In this document: positions 25,864 to 33,288 of the stretch, piece by piece | Numbering within the stretch: the first letter of the stretch is position 1 | Layout of the letters: every line of letters starts with the position of its first letter | Assembly (NCBI GenBank): GCA_017887095.1 | Contig: JAGHIT010000094.1 | Coordinates: forward strand, 1 to 64,000 | Source: Clostridia bacterium | GTDB lineage: Bacteria > Bacillota > Clostridia > Christensenellales > Borkfalkiaceae | Direction: 5' to 3' | Length of the DNA: 64,000 nucleotides | Program-made: the position numbers and the translations under genes | Notes under the pieces: generated by a model | Database searches by the model: none | What the model was told of the DNA's origin: nothing | What the model saw: the letters and a program-made list of their open reading frames with translations, nothing else

Positions 25864-26400
25864 ATGAACTTTGAAGAAGTATTACAGGCAAGAAAGAGTA
25901 TCCGAAGCTACATAGATAAACCGGTAGAGGAGGAAAAGTTGCACGCGATCCTGGATGCTGCGAACCTGGCGCCCTCCTGGAAAAATTCGCAGACTGCGCG
26001 CTGTTATGTTACGAGGGGGGAGACACTGCACAAGGTGCGAGAGGCGCTTCCTGCGTTCAATCAGCGAAATACGGAACATGCGCCTGTTCTTATCGTAATG
26101 ACATTTGTTAGTTGCGTGGCAGGATACGACGTCAAGACGGGGGTGCCGAGCAATGAATTCGGCAACGGTTGGGGCGCTTATGACTGTGGACTGCATGACA
26201 TGGTGATGCTTCTCAAAGCGAGCGAGCTAGGGCTCTCTACGCTTGTCATGGGGATCCGCGATGCAGAGAAACTGCGCGAGATTTTGTCCATCCCCGCCGA
26301 GGAACAGATCGTCAGCGTCATCGCATTGGGCTATGCTGCCGCGGATCCGGCACGTCCTGCTCGTAAGCCGTTACAAGAGCGCGCCCGGTACTTTAACTGA
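25864..26400 (+). CDS. Nitroreductase family flavoprotein
   Basis: A 178-residue FMN-dependent oxidoreductase of the nitroreductase fold. Seen are the N-terminal RKSIRSYIDKPVEEEKL, APSWKNSQTARCYV (FMN binding), and the C-terminal VIALGYAAADPARPARK. Such enzymes reduce nitro compounds or quinones with NAD(P)H; the natural substrate is unknown. The ATG follows GGGAGGGGAG. It follows rluB by 14 bases and is the last gene before a bidirectional terminator. Confidence 0.88.
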   Translation: MNFEEVLQARKSIRSYIDKPVEEEKLHAILDAANLAPSWKNSQTARCYVTRGETLHKVREALPAFNQRNTEHAPVLIVMTFVSCVAGYDVKTGVPSNEFGNGWGAYDCGLHDMVMLLKASELGLSTLVMGIRDAEKLREILSIPAEEQIVSVIALGYAAADPARPARKPLQERARYFN

Positions 26401-26420
26401 ATGTATCATAGAATAAATAC

Positions 26421-26449
26421 AAAAATGCGCTGCCCGTTCGGGCGGCGCA
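26421..26449. terminator. Bidirectional terminator between the nitroreductase gene and lexA
   Basis: TGCGCTGCCCG (26426-26436) pairs with CGGGCGGCGCA (26439-26449), with one wobble. The five A residues at 26421-26425 give a T-run on the minus strand, so it mainly serves lexA. Confidence 0.75.
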
Positions 26450-26470
26450 ATTTATAGTGTCATAAGTCCA

Positions 26471-27067
26471 TTAAAGTGTACGCAAAAGTCCGACGACTTT
26501 TCCGAGAATGCTAACCTCGTCCAAAACATAGTCGGAAAGAGCACTGTTCTCGGGGTGAAGGATAATTTTTCCGTCGCGGCGGAAGAAGCGCTTGACGGTC
26601 GCACCTTCTTCGCCTTCCCCGCCGAACATGGCTACGACGATGTCGCCGTTGTCCGCGGTTTCCTGTTTGCGTACGACAATGGTATCTCCGTTAAAGATCC
26701 CGGCTTCGATCATACTGTCCCCCTTGACGGTGAGAAGAAACAGATCGTCGCCGGAAAACATGTTGGACGGCAGCGTATAGTATCCGTCGTAATTCTCCGT
26801 TGCCAGGATGGGGGTGCCGGCCGTGACTGTACCGATCAAAGGGACTCGCACGCTATTGGTCGTTCTTACTGAAACGGCACGTTTTTTTCCGGTAGCTTTA
26901 TGGAGAAATCCCATTTCTTTGAGTCGGTTGACATAGTCATATGCCGTTGCGGTGGACTTGATGTGCAGTTCTGCACAAATATCCCGTACAGTGGGCGGGA
27001 ATCCGTTTTCATCCGTGTAGCGGTTGATAAATGCGAGTACATCATCCAGTTTGCGTTTGTCCAGCAT
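26471..27067 (-). CDS. lexA: LexA SOS repressor
   Basis: LexA represses DNA-damage genes until RecA stimulates its self-cleavage. The 198-residue protein has the winged-helix domain (GFPPTVRDICAELHIKSTATAYDYVNRL), the scissile bond Ala83-Gly84 in GTVTAGTPI, Ser118 in GDSMIEAGI and Lys159 in GATVKRF. All catalytic parts are present. AAGGAGA precedes the ATG. Upstream it has its own promoter with an overlapping LexA-like palindrome. Confidence 0.95.
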   Translation of the reverse strand: MLDKRKLDDVLAFINRYTDENGFPPTVRDICAELHIKSTATAYDYVNRLKEMGFLHKATGKKRAVSVRTTNSVRVPLIGTVTAGTPILATENYDGYYTLPSNMFSGDDLFLLTVKGDSMIEAGIFNGDTIVVRKQETADNGDIVVAMFGGEGEEGATVKRFFRRDGKIILHPENSALSDYVLDEVSILGKVVGLLRTL

Positions 27068-27087
27068 GCTTGTTCTCCTTTAATGAG

Positions 27088-27126
27088 ATTATAGCATACT
27101 TTTTTATGAATTGCAAACATTTGTTT
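27088..27126 (-). promoter_or_regulatory. lexA promoter with candidate LexA box
   Basis: On the minus strand TTGCAA (27116-27111), 17 bases, TATAAT (27093-27088). The palindrome-like AAAC-ATTT-GTTT at 27115-27126 overlaps the -35 box and matches 11 of 14 positions of the Gram-positive LexA consensus CGAACRNRYGTTYC, which suggests autoregulation. Confidence 0.6.
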
Positions 27127-27157
27127 TATACATTTTACATGATTTTTCAAAAAACAG

Positions 27158-27186
27158 TTGCTTTTTTTCTTGATACGCGCTATACT
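27158..27186 (+). promoter_or_regulatory. Leaderless promoter of the Cys-rich protein gene
   Basis: TTGCTT (27158-27163), 17 bases, TATACT (27181-27186). The ATG at 27194 begins 8 bases after the -10 box; no Shine-Dalgarno. Confidence 0.65.
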
Positions 27187-27193
27187 CATTCAC

Positions 27194-27394
27194 ATGGAAC
27201 GGAAAATGTGTGTATTGGACGAGGAAAAAGAGTGTGACGGGTGCTTGGAATGCGAAGTCTGTGACCTCGATCCCAATAAGATCTGTGATAATTGTGGTAA
27301 ATGTCTGAACATTCAAGAGTTCGCGTCAATAAGGATCGATAAGCTTTATCTGGATCCTGAGGCATATGAGCGGGATCAGCGCAAAAAGCAGTGA
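27194..27394 (+). CDS. Small cysteine-rich protein
   Basis: A 66-residue protein with paired cysteines in CDGCLECEVC and CDNCGKC separated by DLDPNKI, followed by an acidic helix-like tail. The spacing suggests a zinc- or iron-sulphur-binding fold. Similar small proteins occur in Clostridia, to my memory without known function. Start ATG 27194 is fixed by the promoter; earlier in-frame codons would lie within the promoter. It is divergent from lexA, with promoters about 65 bases apart, so LexA could affect both. Confidence 0.75.
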   Translation: MERKMCVLDEEKECDGCLECEVCDLDPNKICDNCGKCLNIQEFASIRIDKLYLDPEAYERDQRKKQ

Positions 27395-27424
27395 GGGGTT
27401 TGTCTTAAGAGATACCGGAAAGTA

Positions 27425-27449
27425 CGGAGCCGTCGTATTGATGGCTCCG
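27425..27449 (+). terminator. Possible terminator after the Cys-rich gene
   Basis: CGGAGCC (27425-27431) pairs with GGCTCCG (27443-27449). The following CATTTATTT is T-rich but interrupted. Confidence 0.45.
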
Positions 27450-27564
27450 CATTTATTTAGGAGGTCGCATCGTCAGAAGGTCGTTTTCCGCAGCTCTTAT
27501 GTAGAGTATATTTATATTTTTTGGACAAAGTATTGACAGATTTAATCGTGTGTGATACTAGCAA
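27450..27564. other. Intergenic stretch before the LacI relic
   Basis: AT-rich sequence without an ORF. TTGACA at 27533-27538 and GATACT at 27554-27559 are a possible promoter, though the 15-base spacer is short. Confidence 0.4.
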
Positions 27565-27582
27565 ATTGCAATCGGTTGCAAT
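27565..27582 (+). promoter_or_regulatory. LacI-type operator palindrome
   Basis: ATTGCAATC followed by GGTTGCAAT: the two 9-base halves match at 8 positions and meet at a central CG, the form typical of LacI/GalR operators. It lies between a possible -10 (27554-27559) and the Shine-Dalgarno of the LacI-like start at 27603, as expected for autorepression. Confidence 0.65.
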
Positions 27583-27602
27583 TGTTTGTCGGAGGGAAGG
27601 GC

Positions 27603-28007
27603 TTGGTTACAATATACGATATTGCACAGCGGGTCGGTTGTGCTCCGTCCCTGCCGATGTCCGTAAATACTGTATCGGTGACGCCCGGCGCGTGCTTCGC
27701 ATCCGAAATCAAAGGCGTCCTTTTCGGCGATCTCCGTCCGGTCTCTGACGGCAAGTTTCCCGACCTTCGCATCGATACCGGCAACGATCTTGCCGCCGTC
27801 GGAGGAGGGAGACGGACGCGATTACGCCGTAGGGTCGCAATTAATTATACCAAGATGAGCTCCGAGTGCGATAAAATTGTAGTCACTTTGGGTGAAGGAA
27901 CGGAAAACTGTAATATGATCATTGTGCAGGTACAGGATGCACAGGGAAATATAATTGATCGTAACCGGGGAAAAGCGAAGCAGGCATTACGCTTGAAATT
28001 GAACTGA
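27603..28007 (+). pseudogene. Truncated LacI-family regulator fused to unrelated sequence
   Basis: After GGAGGG, a TTG start opens with VTIYDIAQRVGCAPS, the unmistakable first helix-turn-helix residues of a LacI-family repressor. The similarity stops at about 27650, where TVSRAL-type sequence should follow. From there the frame crosses an inverted hisA fragment and then an unrecognised beta-rich segment (DKIVVTLGEGTENCNMIIVQ, then VQDAQGNIIDR), which appears to continue in another frame (GITLEIELTAKQSQRMAENG) after a frameshift near 27985. The open frame of 134 codons is therefore a mosaic, and I consider it non-functional. The operator in front is intact. Confidence 0.7.
27645..27800 (-). 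pseudogene. hisA: Decayed hisA fragment, inverted
   Basis: Read on the minus strand, one frame gives KIVAGIDAKVGKLAV, then TEIAEKDAFDF. After a frameshift near 27705 another frame gives GVTDTVFTDIGRDG. Together these match the central part of HisA (phosphoribosylformimino-AICAR-ribotide isomerase), which has GIDAKDGKVAV, TE-x-S-x-KDA and a TDISRDG loop. Only about 50 of ~240 residues remain. No other his gene lies nearby. Confidence 0.7.
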
Positions 28008-28179
28008 CGGCAAAACAGTCGCAACGCATGGCAGAAAACGGAAATATGTATTTCAGACAATGGTCGTGGCACAGTCACCATAGAAAGCATCTGTTATTAT
28101 TCTGTAGCAGAATGAAATACGATAACTTTTCGATAATTTACTCCCTGAGATTTATGGGAAATTAGAATCTTTTAAACGA
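28008..28179. other. Short intergenic region with decayed coding sequence
   Basis: The first ~100 bases appear to continue the decayed reading frame of the mosaic relic upstream. The rest is AT-rich with no gene. Confidence 0.35.
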
Positions 28180-28208
28180 TTGCAAAACGTAAGAATATTT
28201 GATAAAAT
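28180..28208 (+). promoter_or_regulatory. Promoter of the isomerase gene
   Basis: TTGCAA (28180-28185), 17 bases, TAAAAT (28203-28208). Confidence 0.6.
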
Positions 28209-28237
28209 ATACCCAAATTAACATGGAGATTCTGTTT

Positions 28238-29725
28238 ATGCAAAATATTCCGAAGATGAAAGTGGGGGTAGTGGCGGTGAGCCGCGACTGTTTCCCGGAG
28301 AGCCTGTCGGTAAACAGGCGCAAGGCGCTTATGGCGGCATACGAGAGGAAGTACGGAAAGGGCGATCTTTACGAGTGCCCCGTGTGCATCGTCGAGAGCG
28401 AGATCCAGATGCAGCAGGCACTCGCGGACGTGCAGAAGGCGGGTTGCAACGCGCTCGTGGTATATCTCGGCAATTTCGGCCCCGAGATCTCCGAAACGAT
28501 GCTCGCCAAAGAGTTCTCCGAGCGGATGAACGCGCCCGTCATGTTCTGCGCGGCGGCGGAGGAAAACATCGGCGTTCTTTCCGATTCCCGCGGCGACGCG
28601 TACTGCGGCATGCTGAATGCAAGTTATAACTTGAAGCTCCGTGGCGTGAAGGCGTATATCCCCGAGTATCCCGTGGGGGATGCGGAGGAATGCGCCGATA
28701 TGATCCATGCCTTTTTGCCTATTGCCCGCGCGGTATATGCGCTCAAGCGGCTGAAAGTCATCTCCTTCGGACCCCGTCCCACCAACTTCCTCGCCTGCAA
28801 CGCGCCCATTCAGCAGCTCTATAACCTCGGCGTGGAGATCGAGGAAAACTCCGAGCTTGACCTCTTCGAGGCATTCCACAAACATGCGGGCGACAAGCGC
28901 ATCCCCGAGGTTGTTGCCGATATGGAAAAGGAGCTGGGCGCAGGGAATAAAAAGCCCGAGATCTTGGCAAAGCTTGCGCAGTATGAGCTGACGCTCCTCG
29001 ACTGGATCGAGGCGCACAAGGGCAGCCGCGAGTATGTGGCGGTCGCGGGCAAGTGCTGGCCCGCATTTCAGACGCAGTTCGGCTTCGTCCCTTGCTATGT
29101 AAACAGCCGACTTACAGGCAGGGGCATTCCCGTGAGTTGCGAGGTGGATATCTACGGAGCGCTCAGCGAGTTTATCGGCACGGTGGTTTCGGAGGATGCG
29201 GTGACGCTCCTCGACATCAATAATACGGTGCCCAAGGAACTCTTCATCAGCGACATTGCAGGCAAATACAATTACAAGCTGACGGATACTTTTATGGGGT
29301 TCCACTGCGGCAACACCTGCGCGGGGAAACTATGCAATCCCACGATGAAGTACCAGAAGATCATGGCGCGTTCGCTGCCTGTGGAAGTCACCAATGGCAC
29401 GCTGGAAGGGGATATCGTTCCCGGGCAAATCACCTTCTTCCGTCTGCAGAGTACGGCAGACAACCATCTCCGCGCGTATGTGGCGCAGGGCGAAGTGCTG
29501 CCTGTTGCAACGCATTCCTTCGGCTCCATCGGCGTGTTCGCCATTCCCGAGATGGGCAGGTTCTACCGCCATGTGCTCATCGAAGGCGGGTTCCCACACC
29601 ATGGGGCGGTGGCGTTCGGACATTTCGGCAAGGCACTCTTCGAGGTATTCAAATACCTCGGCGTTGAGGATGTCGGTTTCAACAAGCCCGCGGGCGTTCT
29701 CTACAAGACGGAGAATCCGTTCTGA
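28238..29725 (+). CDS. L-fucose/L-arabinose isomerase family protein
   Basis: A 495-residue cytoplasmic enzyme related to the fucose/arabinose isomerase superfamily, which interconverts aldoses and ketoses with a divalent metal. Seen are the N-terminal Rossmann-like half with NALVVYLGNFGPE, and the C-terminal half with AGKCWPAFQ, CEVDIYGALSEF and GFHCGNTCAGKLCNP. It is shorter than E. coli FucI (591). Exact sugar is not certain; the adjacent kinase is xylulokinase-like. Start ATG 28238 is chosen because TGGAGAT is 8 bases upstream; an in-frame ATG at 28223 would lie nearly at the transcript end. Codon use is GC-rich, suggesting high expression. Confidence 0.8.
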   Translation: MQNIPKMKVGVVAVSRDCFPESLSVNRRKALMAAYERKYGKGDLYECPVCIVESEIQMQQALADVQKAGCNALVVYLGNFGPEISETMLAKEFSERMNAPVMFCAAAEENIGVLSDSRGDAYCGMLNASYNLKLRGVKAYIPEYPVGDAEECADMIHAFLPIARAVYALKRLKVISFGPRPTNFLACNAPIQQLYNLGVEIEENSELDLFEAFHKHAGDKRIPEVVADMEKELGAGNKKPEILAKLAQYELTLLDWIEAHKGSREYVAVAGKCWPAFQTQFGFVPCYVNSRLTGRGIPVSCEVDIYGALSEFIGTVVSEDAVTLLDINNTVPKELFISDIAGKYNYKLTDTFMGFHCGNTCAGKLCNPTMKYQKIMARSLPVEVTNGTLEGDIVPGQITFFRLQSTADNHLRAYVAQGEVLPVATHSFGSIGVFAIPEMGRFYRHVLIEGGFPHHGAVAFGHFGKALFEVFKYLGVEDVGFNKPAGVLYKTENPF

Positions 29726-29949
29726 GGTTAAGATTTTTGCGCAAGCAGGGTTTCCCTGCGCCTGCGCCCCGCCTTTGCGCATACTTGCGCTTGAGAAGGA
29801 TGAGTGAGGCGCACAAAGTATAATGGAGAGCGAAAATTTGTGCGACGAGGGGAGACTTGCTGTCAGCACTCTGCGCGTTTCAGCATGGTTTCCCTAAAGT
29901 CGTAATATTTATTTTTGTCCTCTAAAAAAGAAATTTTAAGAGATAATCT
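29726..29949. other. Intergenic region between the isomerase and kinase genes
   Basis: Contains a short GCAGGG/CCCTGC hairpin (29745-29759) without a T-tract. No convincing promoter or small gene. Confidence 0.35.
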
Positions 29950-31409
29950 ATGAATACATATATCGGCATCGATCTCGGCACGAGCGGGCTGAAACGCTGC
30001 TTGTCGCCGCGGACGGCAGCATTCTGGCGGAAAATACGCAAACGTATCCCGTTTCCTATCCGCATCCCGGCTGGAGCGAACAGAACCCTGAAGACTGGTT
30101 CGCGGCGGCGCTGCGCGGACTGAAAGAACTGCTCGCGGGGCAGGATAAATCGTGCGTCAAAGGGATCTCTTTCGGCGGGCAGATGCACGGGCTGGTCGCG
30201 CTCGACGAAAAAGACAACGTCATCCGCCCCGCCATTTTGTGGAACGACGGCAGAACGGAGGAGGAGACGAAGTACCTCAACGAGGTCGTCGGCAAAGAAA
30301 AACTCGCGGCATGGATGGGCAATATCGCCTTTGCGGGCTTCACTGCGCCCAAGCTTCTGTGGCTGAAAAAGCATGAGCCGGAAAACTTTGCCCGCATTTC
30401 CAAGATCATGCTGCCCAAGGACTATCTTGCATACCGTCTGAGCGGCGCGTTCTGCACCGATTTATCGGATGCGAGCGGCATGCTCCTTCTGGACGTCAAG
30501 AATCGCCGCTGGTCGCCCGAGATGTTGCAGCTCGTGGGCATGTCCGAGGCGCATCTCCCCAAACTGCACGAAAGCTACGAGGTCGTGGGCATGCTGAAAC
30601 CCGAGATCGCGGACATGGTGGGGCTGAAATCCGTCAGAGTCATTGCGGGCGCGGGGGATAACGCCGCGGCTGCGGTGGGGACGGGCGTCGTCGGCGAGGG
30701 CGGCTGCAATATCTCCTTAGGTACGAGCGGCACGCTGTTCGTGTCGTCCGAATCCTATAAAGAGGACAAGGTCAACGCTCTGCACTCCTTCTGCCATGCA
30801 GACGGCGGCTGGCACCTGATGGGCTGTATTTTGTCCGCCGCAAGCTGCAACAGCTGGTGGGTGAACGGCATTCTGCAGTCCGACGACTATAAAAAGGAAG
30901 AGGCGGGACTGGATGAGTGCCTCGGAAAAAACGACGTATATTTTCTCCCGTATCTCATGGGCGAGCGCAGCCCGCACAACGACGTGACGGCGCGCGGCGC
31001 GTTCATCGGCATGCGTCCCGATACCACGCGCGGGCAGATGACGCTCGCGATGCTGGAGGGCGTGACGTTCGCGCTCCGCGACTGCATGGAGGCGGCAAAG
31101 AAGAACGGCTCGATCATTCCGCGCACCAAGCTGTGCGGCGGGGGCGCGAAGAGCAAGCTCTGGCGCAAGATCGTCGCCAATGTCATGAATATGCCCGTGG
31201 ACATTCCGCAGACGGAGCAGGGTCCCGGTTTCGGCGCGGCGATGCTCGCGATGGTGGGCTGCGGGGAGTATGCGAGCGTGCAGGAGGCGGCTTCCGCCAT
31301 CGTACGCGTGAAAGAGACGGTTCTGCCCGACGAGAAAACCGCGGCGGAATATGAGAATCGCTATCGTCACTTCACAAAGCTGTATCCCGCATTGAAGGGT
31401 CTGTTTTAA
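29950..31409 (+). pseudogene. xylB: Xylulokinase with an early frameshift
   Basis: XylB phosphorylates D-xylulose. The frame from ATG 29950 begins MNTYIGIDLGTSGLK, the FGGY phosphate-1 motif, then goes out of frame at the AAA of 29992-29994 and soon stops. The rest continues in the -1 frame: LLVAADGSILAENTQ, YPHPGWSEQNPEDW, GISFGGQMHGLVALD, RPAILWNDGRT, LGTSGTLFVSS, and GGGAKSKLWRKI to the stop at 31409. Restoring one A (AAA to AAAA) repairs the gene to about 486 residues, a normal XylB. Nothing else is decayed, so this is a recent mutation or a homopolymer sequencing error. Translation restarting at the in-frame ATG 30183 would lack the first ~78 residues. Confidence 0.85.
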
Positions 31410-31417
31410 CTAGCTTG

Positions 31418-31588
31418 ATGGAGCAGCTGTTTGATTGGCTGAAAACAAGCAAGACGCAAATGCTCATTTGTTCGAGCATATTCCATTATGAATTTGAGTT
31501 TATTCCCCCCTTTATGGATGGAAACGGCAGAACGGGAAGGTTTTGGCAGACTGCACTGCCGACAATCTGGAAGCCGATATTCGAATAG
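31418..31588 (+). pseudogene. Remnant of a Fic-domain protein
   Basis: A 56-codon frame reads MEQLFDWLKTS, FHYEFEFI and PPFMDGNGRTGRFWQT, then ends WKPIFE. This matches the core Fic motif HPFxDGNGRxxR of AMP-transferases, but the catalytic His is Pro, and both the N-terminal part and the C-terminal domain are gone. No Shine-Dalgarno. It starts 8 bases after xylB and appears to be a dead fragment. Confidence 0.8.
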
Positions 31589-31663
31589 ATCCCCATCGTA
31601 AGCATTATTTAAGACAGTCAGGAGGAATTTAAGACTTGATTGCGGTTATTCAAAGGTGTTATT

Positions 31664-32182
31664 ATGATTTCAAACTATATACAGCCTGACTTGATTAAGA
31701 TTTCCGAAGTGCTGGAGCTGAAAAAATATTATCCGTATTACAAGCGTACAATCGTATGGTATAGCAATCTGACTGTTTGTAAGCAAGTTGATAATATTGA
31801 TCATGTCTATGATATGACAAGACTAAAGGCCATGTATCGATATCTGAGTTGCGAAGGGGAATGCTACTATATAAAGTACAAGGAAAACGGAAATTGGAAA
31901 CTTATCGGTGACATCTCATTGTATCATGGAAAAATAGCAATCGTAATCGCAAAAGAATGGCAAAACAAGCATTTAGGAAGAAAATGTGTGCAGGGCATCC
32001 TCGAACGAGCAAAATGCATCGGATACGAACAGGTCGAAGCAGAGATATATCCGTTTAATATACAGAGTAAAAAAATGTTTTTATCCGTTGGATTTGTATA
32101 TAGTTCAAAAGATAAATATGTGTATAACATTGAAAGATGTTTTTCAACGAAACAGCGTTCTGCTCTATTATCGGGCGTATGA
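31664..32182 (+). CDS. GNAT family N-acetyltransferase
   Basis: A 172-residue protein with the GNAT core: WKLIGDISLYHGKIAIVIAKEWQNKHLGRK (motif A, about 80-110; the acetyl-CoA loop QNKHLGRK fits Q/RxxGxG/A loosely), EQVEAEIYPFNIQSKKMFLSVGF (motif B). Acceptor unknown. AAAGGTG precedes ATG 31664. The gene is clearly more AT-rich than its neighbours and sits between gene relics, so it was probably acquired. Confidence 0.75.
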   Translation: MISNYIQPDLIKISEVLELKKYYPYYKRTIVWYSNLTVCKQVDNIDHVYDMTRLKAMYRYLSCEGECYYIKYKENGNWKLIGDISLYHGKIAIVIAKEWQNKHLGRKCVQGILERAKCIGYEQVEAEIYPFNIQSKKMFLSVGFVYSSKDKYVYNIERCFSTKQRSALLSGV

Positions 32183-32432
32183 AAGATATCTCCATTTTCT
32201 TTGATGGCGCCAAAATTATCGATTTTATGATTACGCAGACTGATTCTCGCTGTCGATGAGTATCATCCTCTTGTCCATTGTGCGTTTTCCTTCACTAACT
32301 TGAATACTTGGCACGTTCTAATATTTTCTGCAGTTGATATGAATTAGCACTAAGCAGCTCTGAAAATCTGATTATTCCTTCGTGGACCGTGGAACGGATA
32401 CTCTTTATGAATCACACAGAAGGAGCGGCGGC
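32183..32432. other. AT-rich intergenic region with no clear gene
   Basis: About 250 bases. A minus-strand frame (about 32300-32415) reads FSELLSANSYQLQKILERAK and may be the tail of a lost gene, but it has no start and no recognised family. Confidence 0.35.
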
Positions 32433-32486
32433 ATGCGTCAGCGGGTCAGGAAGGAGCTTAAGGTGATAATACTTATGATAGCTTAA
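32433..32486 (+). CDS. Possible 17-residue peptide
   Basis: ATG 32433 follows GAAGGAG by about 7 bases and reads MRQRVRKELKVIILMIA to a TAA at 32484-32486 that runs directly into a strong terminator. The basic start and hydrophobic end are compatible with a tiny membrane peptide. Too short to be sure; it may be the decayed end of a longer gene. Confidence 0.3.
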   Translation: MRQRVRKELKVIILMIA

Positions 32487-32512
32487 AAGAGCCCCCGAAT
32501 GGGGGCTCTTTT
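32485..32512 (+). terminator. Strong intrinsic terminator
   Basis: AAAAGAGCCCCC (32485-32496) pairs perfectly with GGGGGCTCTTTT (32501-32512) across GAAT. It is bidirectional in form and can also close transcription from the tRNA on the minus strand. Confidence 0.85.
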
Positions 32513-32581
32513 ATGGAATGGGACAGGTAATTTGAATCAATGCGATGTTAAGCGCGCATAACGGTTCAAATTATTTCCGTT

Positions 32582-32666
32582 TGGTGCGGTCGACAGGAAT
32601 TGAACCTGCATGGTGTGAACCACAAGATCCTTAGTCTTGCGCGTCTGCCAGTTCCGCCACGACCGC
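32582..32666 (-). tRNA. tRNA-Leu, anticodon AAG
   Basis: The minus strand folds into a class II tRNA: acceptor GCGGTCG/CGACCGC, D stem GCG/CGC, anticodon stem CAAGA/TCTTG with loop CTAAGGA, a long variable arm (TGGT/ACCA), T loop TTCAATT, and an encoded CCA. The loop places A, A, G at 34-36. Leu with A34 is rare in bacteria, which normally use GAG for CUU/CUC. Confidence 0.92.
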
Positions 32667-32687
32667 ATTTCGCTTGACAGCTTTCAT

Positions 32688-32716
32688 ATAATACTCCAAT
32701 TGAAAGGAAATGTCAA
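32688..32716 (-). promoter_or_regulatory. Promoter of tRNA-Leu(AAG)
   Basis: Minus strand TTGACA (32716-32711), 17 bases, TATTAT (32693-32688). Confidence 0.75.
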
Positions 32717-32719
32717 GCC

Positions 32720-33247
32720 TTATTGATATAAAAACTGATAATTTTTCCTGAAATTACAAACTTTTTTTTCGTAATTTCGTGTCTCGGTATAGGGGATAGT
32801 ATGCAGTGTGAGACCGTCGGAAGAGTACTGTGGATTTTGTAGCCAATCTGAGACAGTGCCTTCTCCTGCGTTGTATGCACAGATTGCCGTTCGCTCGTCT
32901 GAAAAGCGATCCAACAGATAAGTCATATACATACATCCAATCATTACATTGTAAGCGCCATCGAATAATTTTTCGCCATGGAAGACGAGACCTTGTTTTC
33001 TACAAATAAATTCTGCAGTGGAAGGCATCAGCTGCATCAAACCAACGGCGCCGGATTTGCTGACAGCATTTTCGTTAAAATTGCTTTCTGCCTTCATGAT
33101 TGCGTAAACAAGCGCCGGCTCGAGACCGCTTCTGCAAACGATTTCTTGATACGGACGGCTATATTCGCTTTTAAGAAAGATGAGCGATAATGCCATGACG
33201 ATCACACACGCCGTAAGAATGAGAATCGTTCGATATACATGCTTCAT
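32720..33247 (-). CDS. Membrane-anchored lytic transglycosylase (SLT family)
   Basis: It should cleave the glycan strands of peptidoglycan, leaving anhydro-MurNAc. The 175-residue product has one N-terminal membrane helix (about 7-25), then the SLT domain: catalytic Glu in YAIMKAESNFNENAVSKSGAVGLMQLMPSTA, and AICAYNAGEGTVSDWL near 120-135. Short, but the domain is complete. It follows coaE by 41 bases and may share the polA-coaE transcript. Confidence 0.9.
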   Translation of the reverse strand: MKHVYRTILILTACVIVMALSLIFLKSEYSRPYQEIVCRSGLEPALVYAIMKAESNFNENAVSKSGAVGLMQLMPSTAEFICRKQGLVFHGEKLFDGAYNVMIGCMYMTYLLDRFSDERTAICAYNAGEGTVSDWLQNPQYSSDGLTLHTIPYTETRNYEKKVCNFRKNYQFLYQ

Positions 33248-33288
33248 ATATACAAAGTATGTGCATTATATAAACATCTTTCCCGTAT

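Noticed and set aside
28172-29305. A 377-codon minus-strand ORF opposite the isomerase gene
   Set aside because: Same shadow effect; the plus-strand protein has clear family motifs.
29985-30005. Programmed -1 frameshifting in xylB
   Set aside because: No X-XXY-YYZ slippery heptamer, no internal Shine-Dalgarno and no downstream stem-loop; a one-base deletion explains it better.
32300-32415. Minus-strand frame FSELLSANSYQLQKILERAK as a gene fragment
   Set aside because: No start, no ribosome-binding site and no family I can name.
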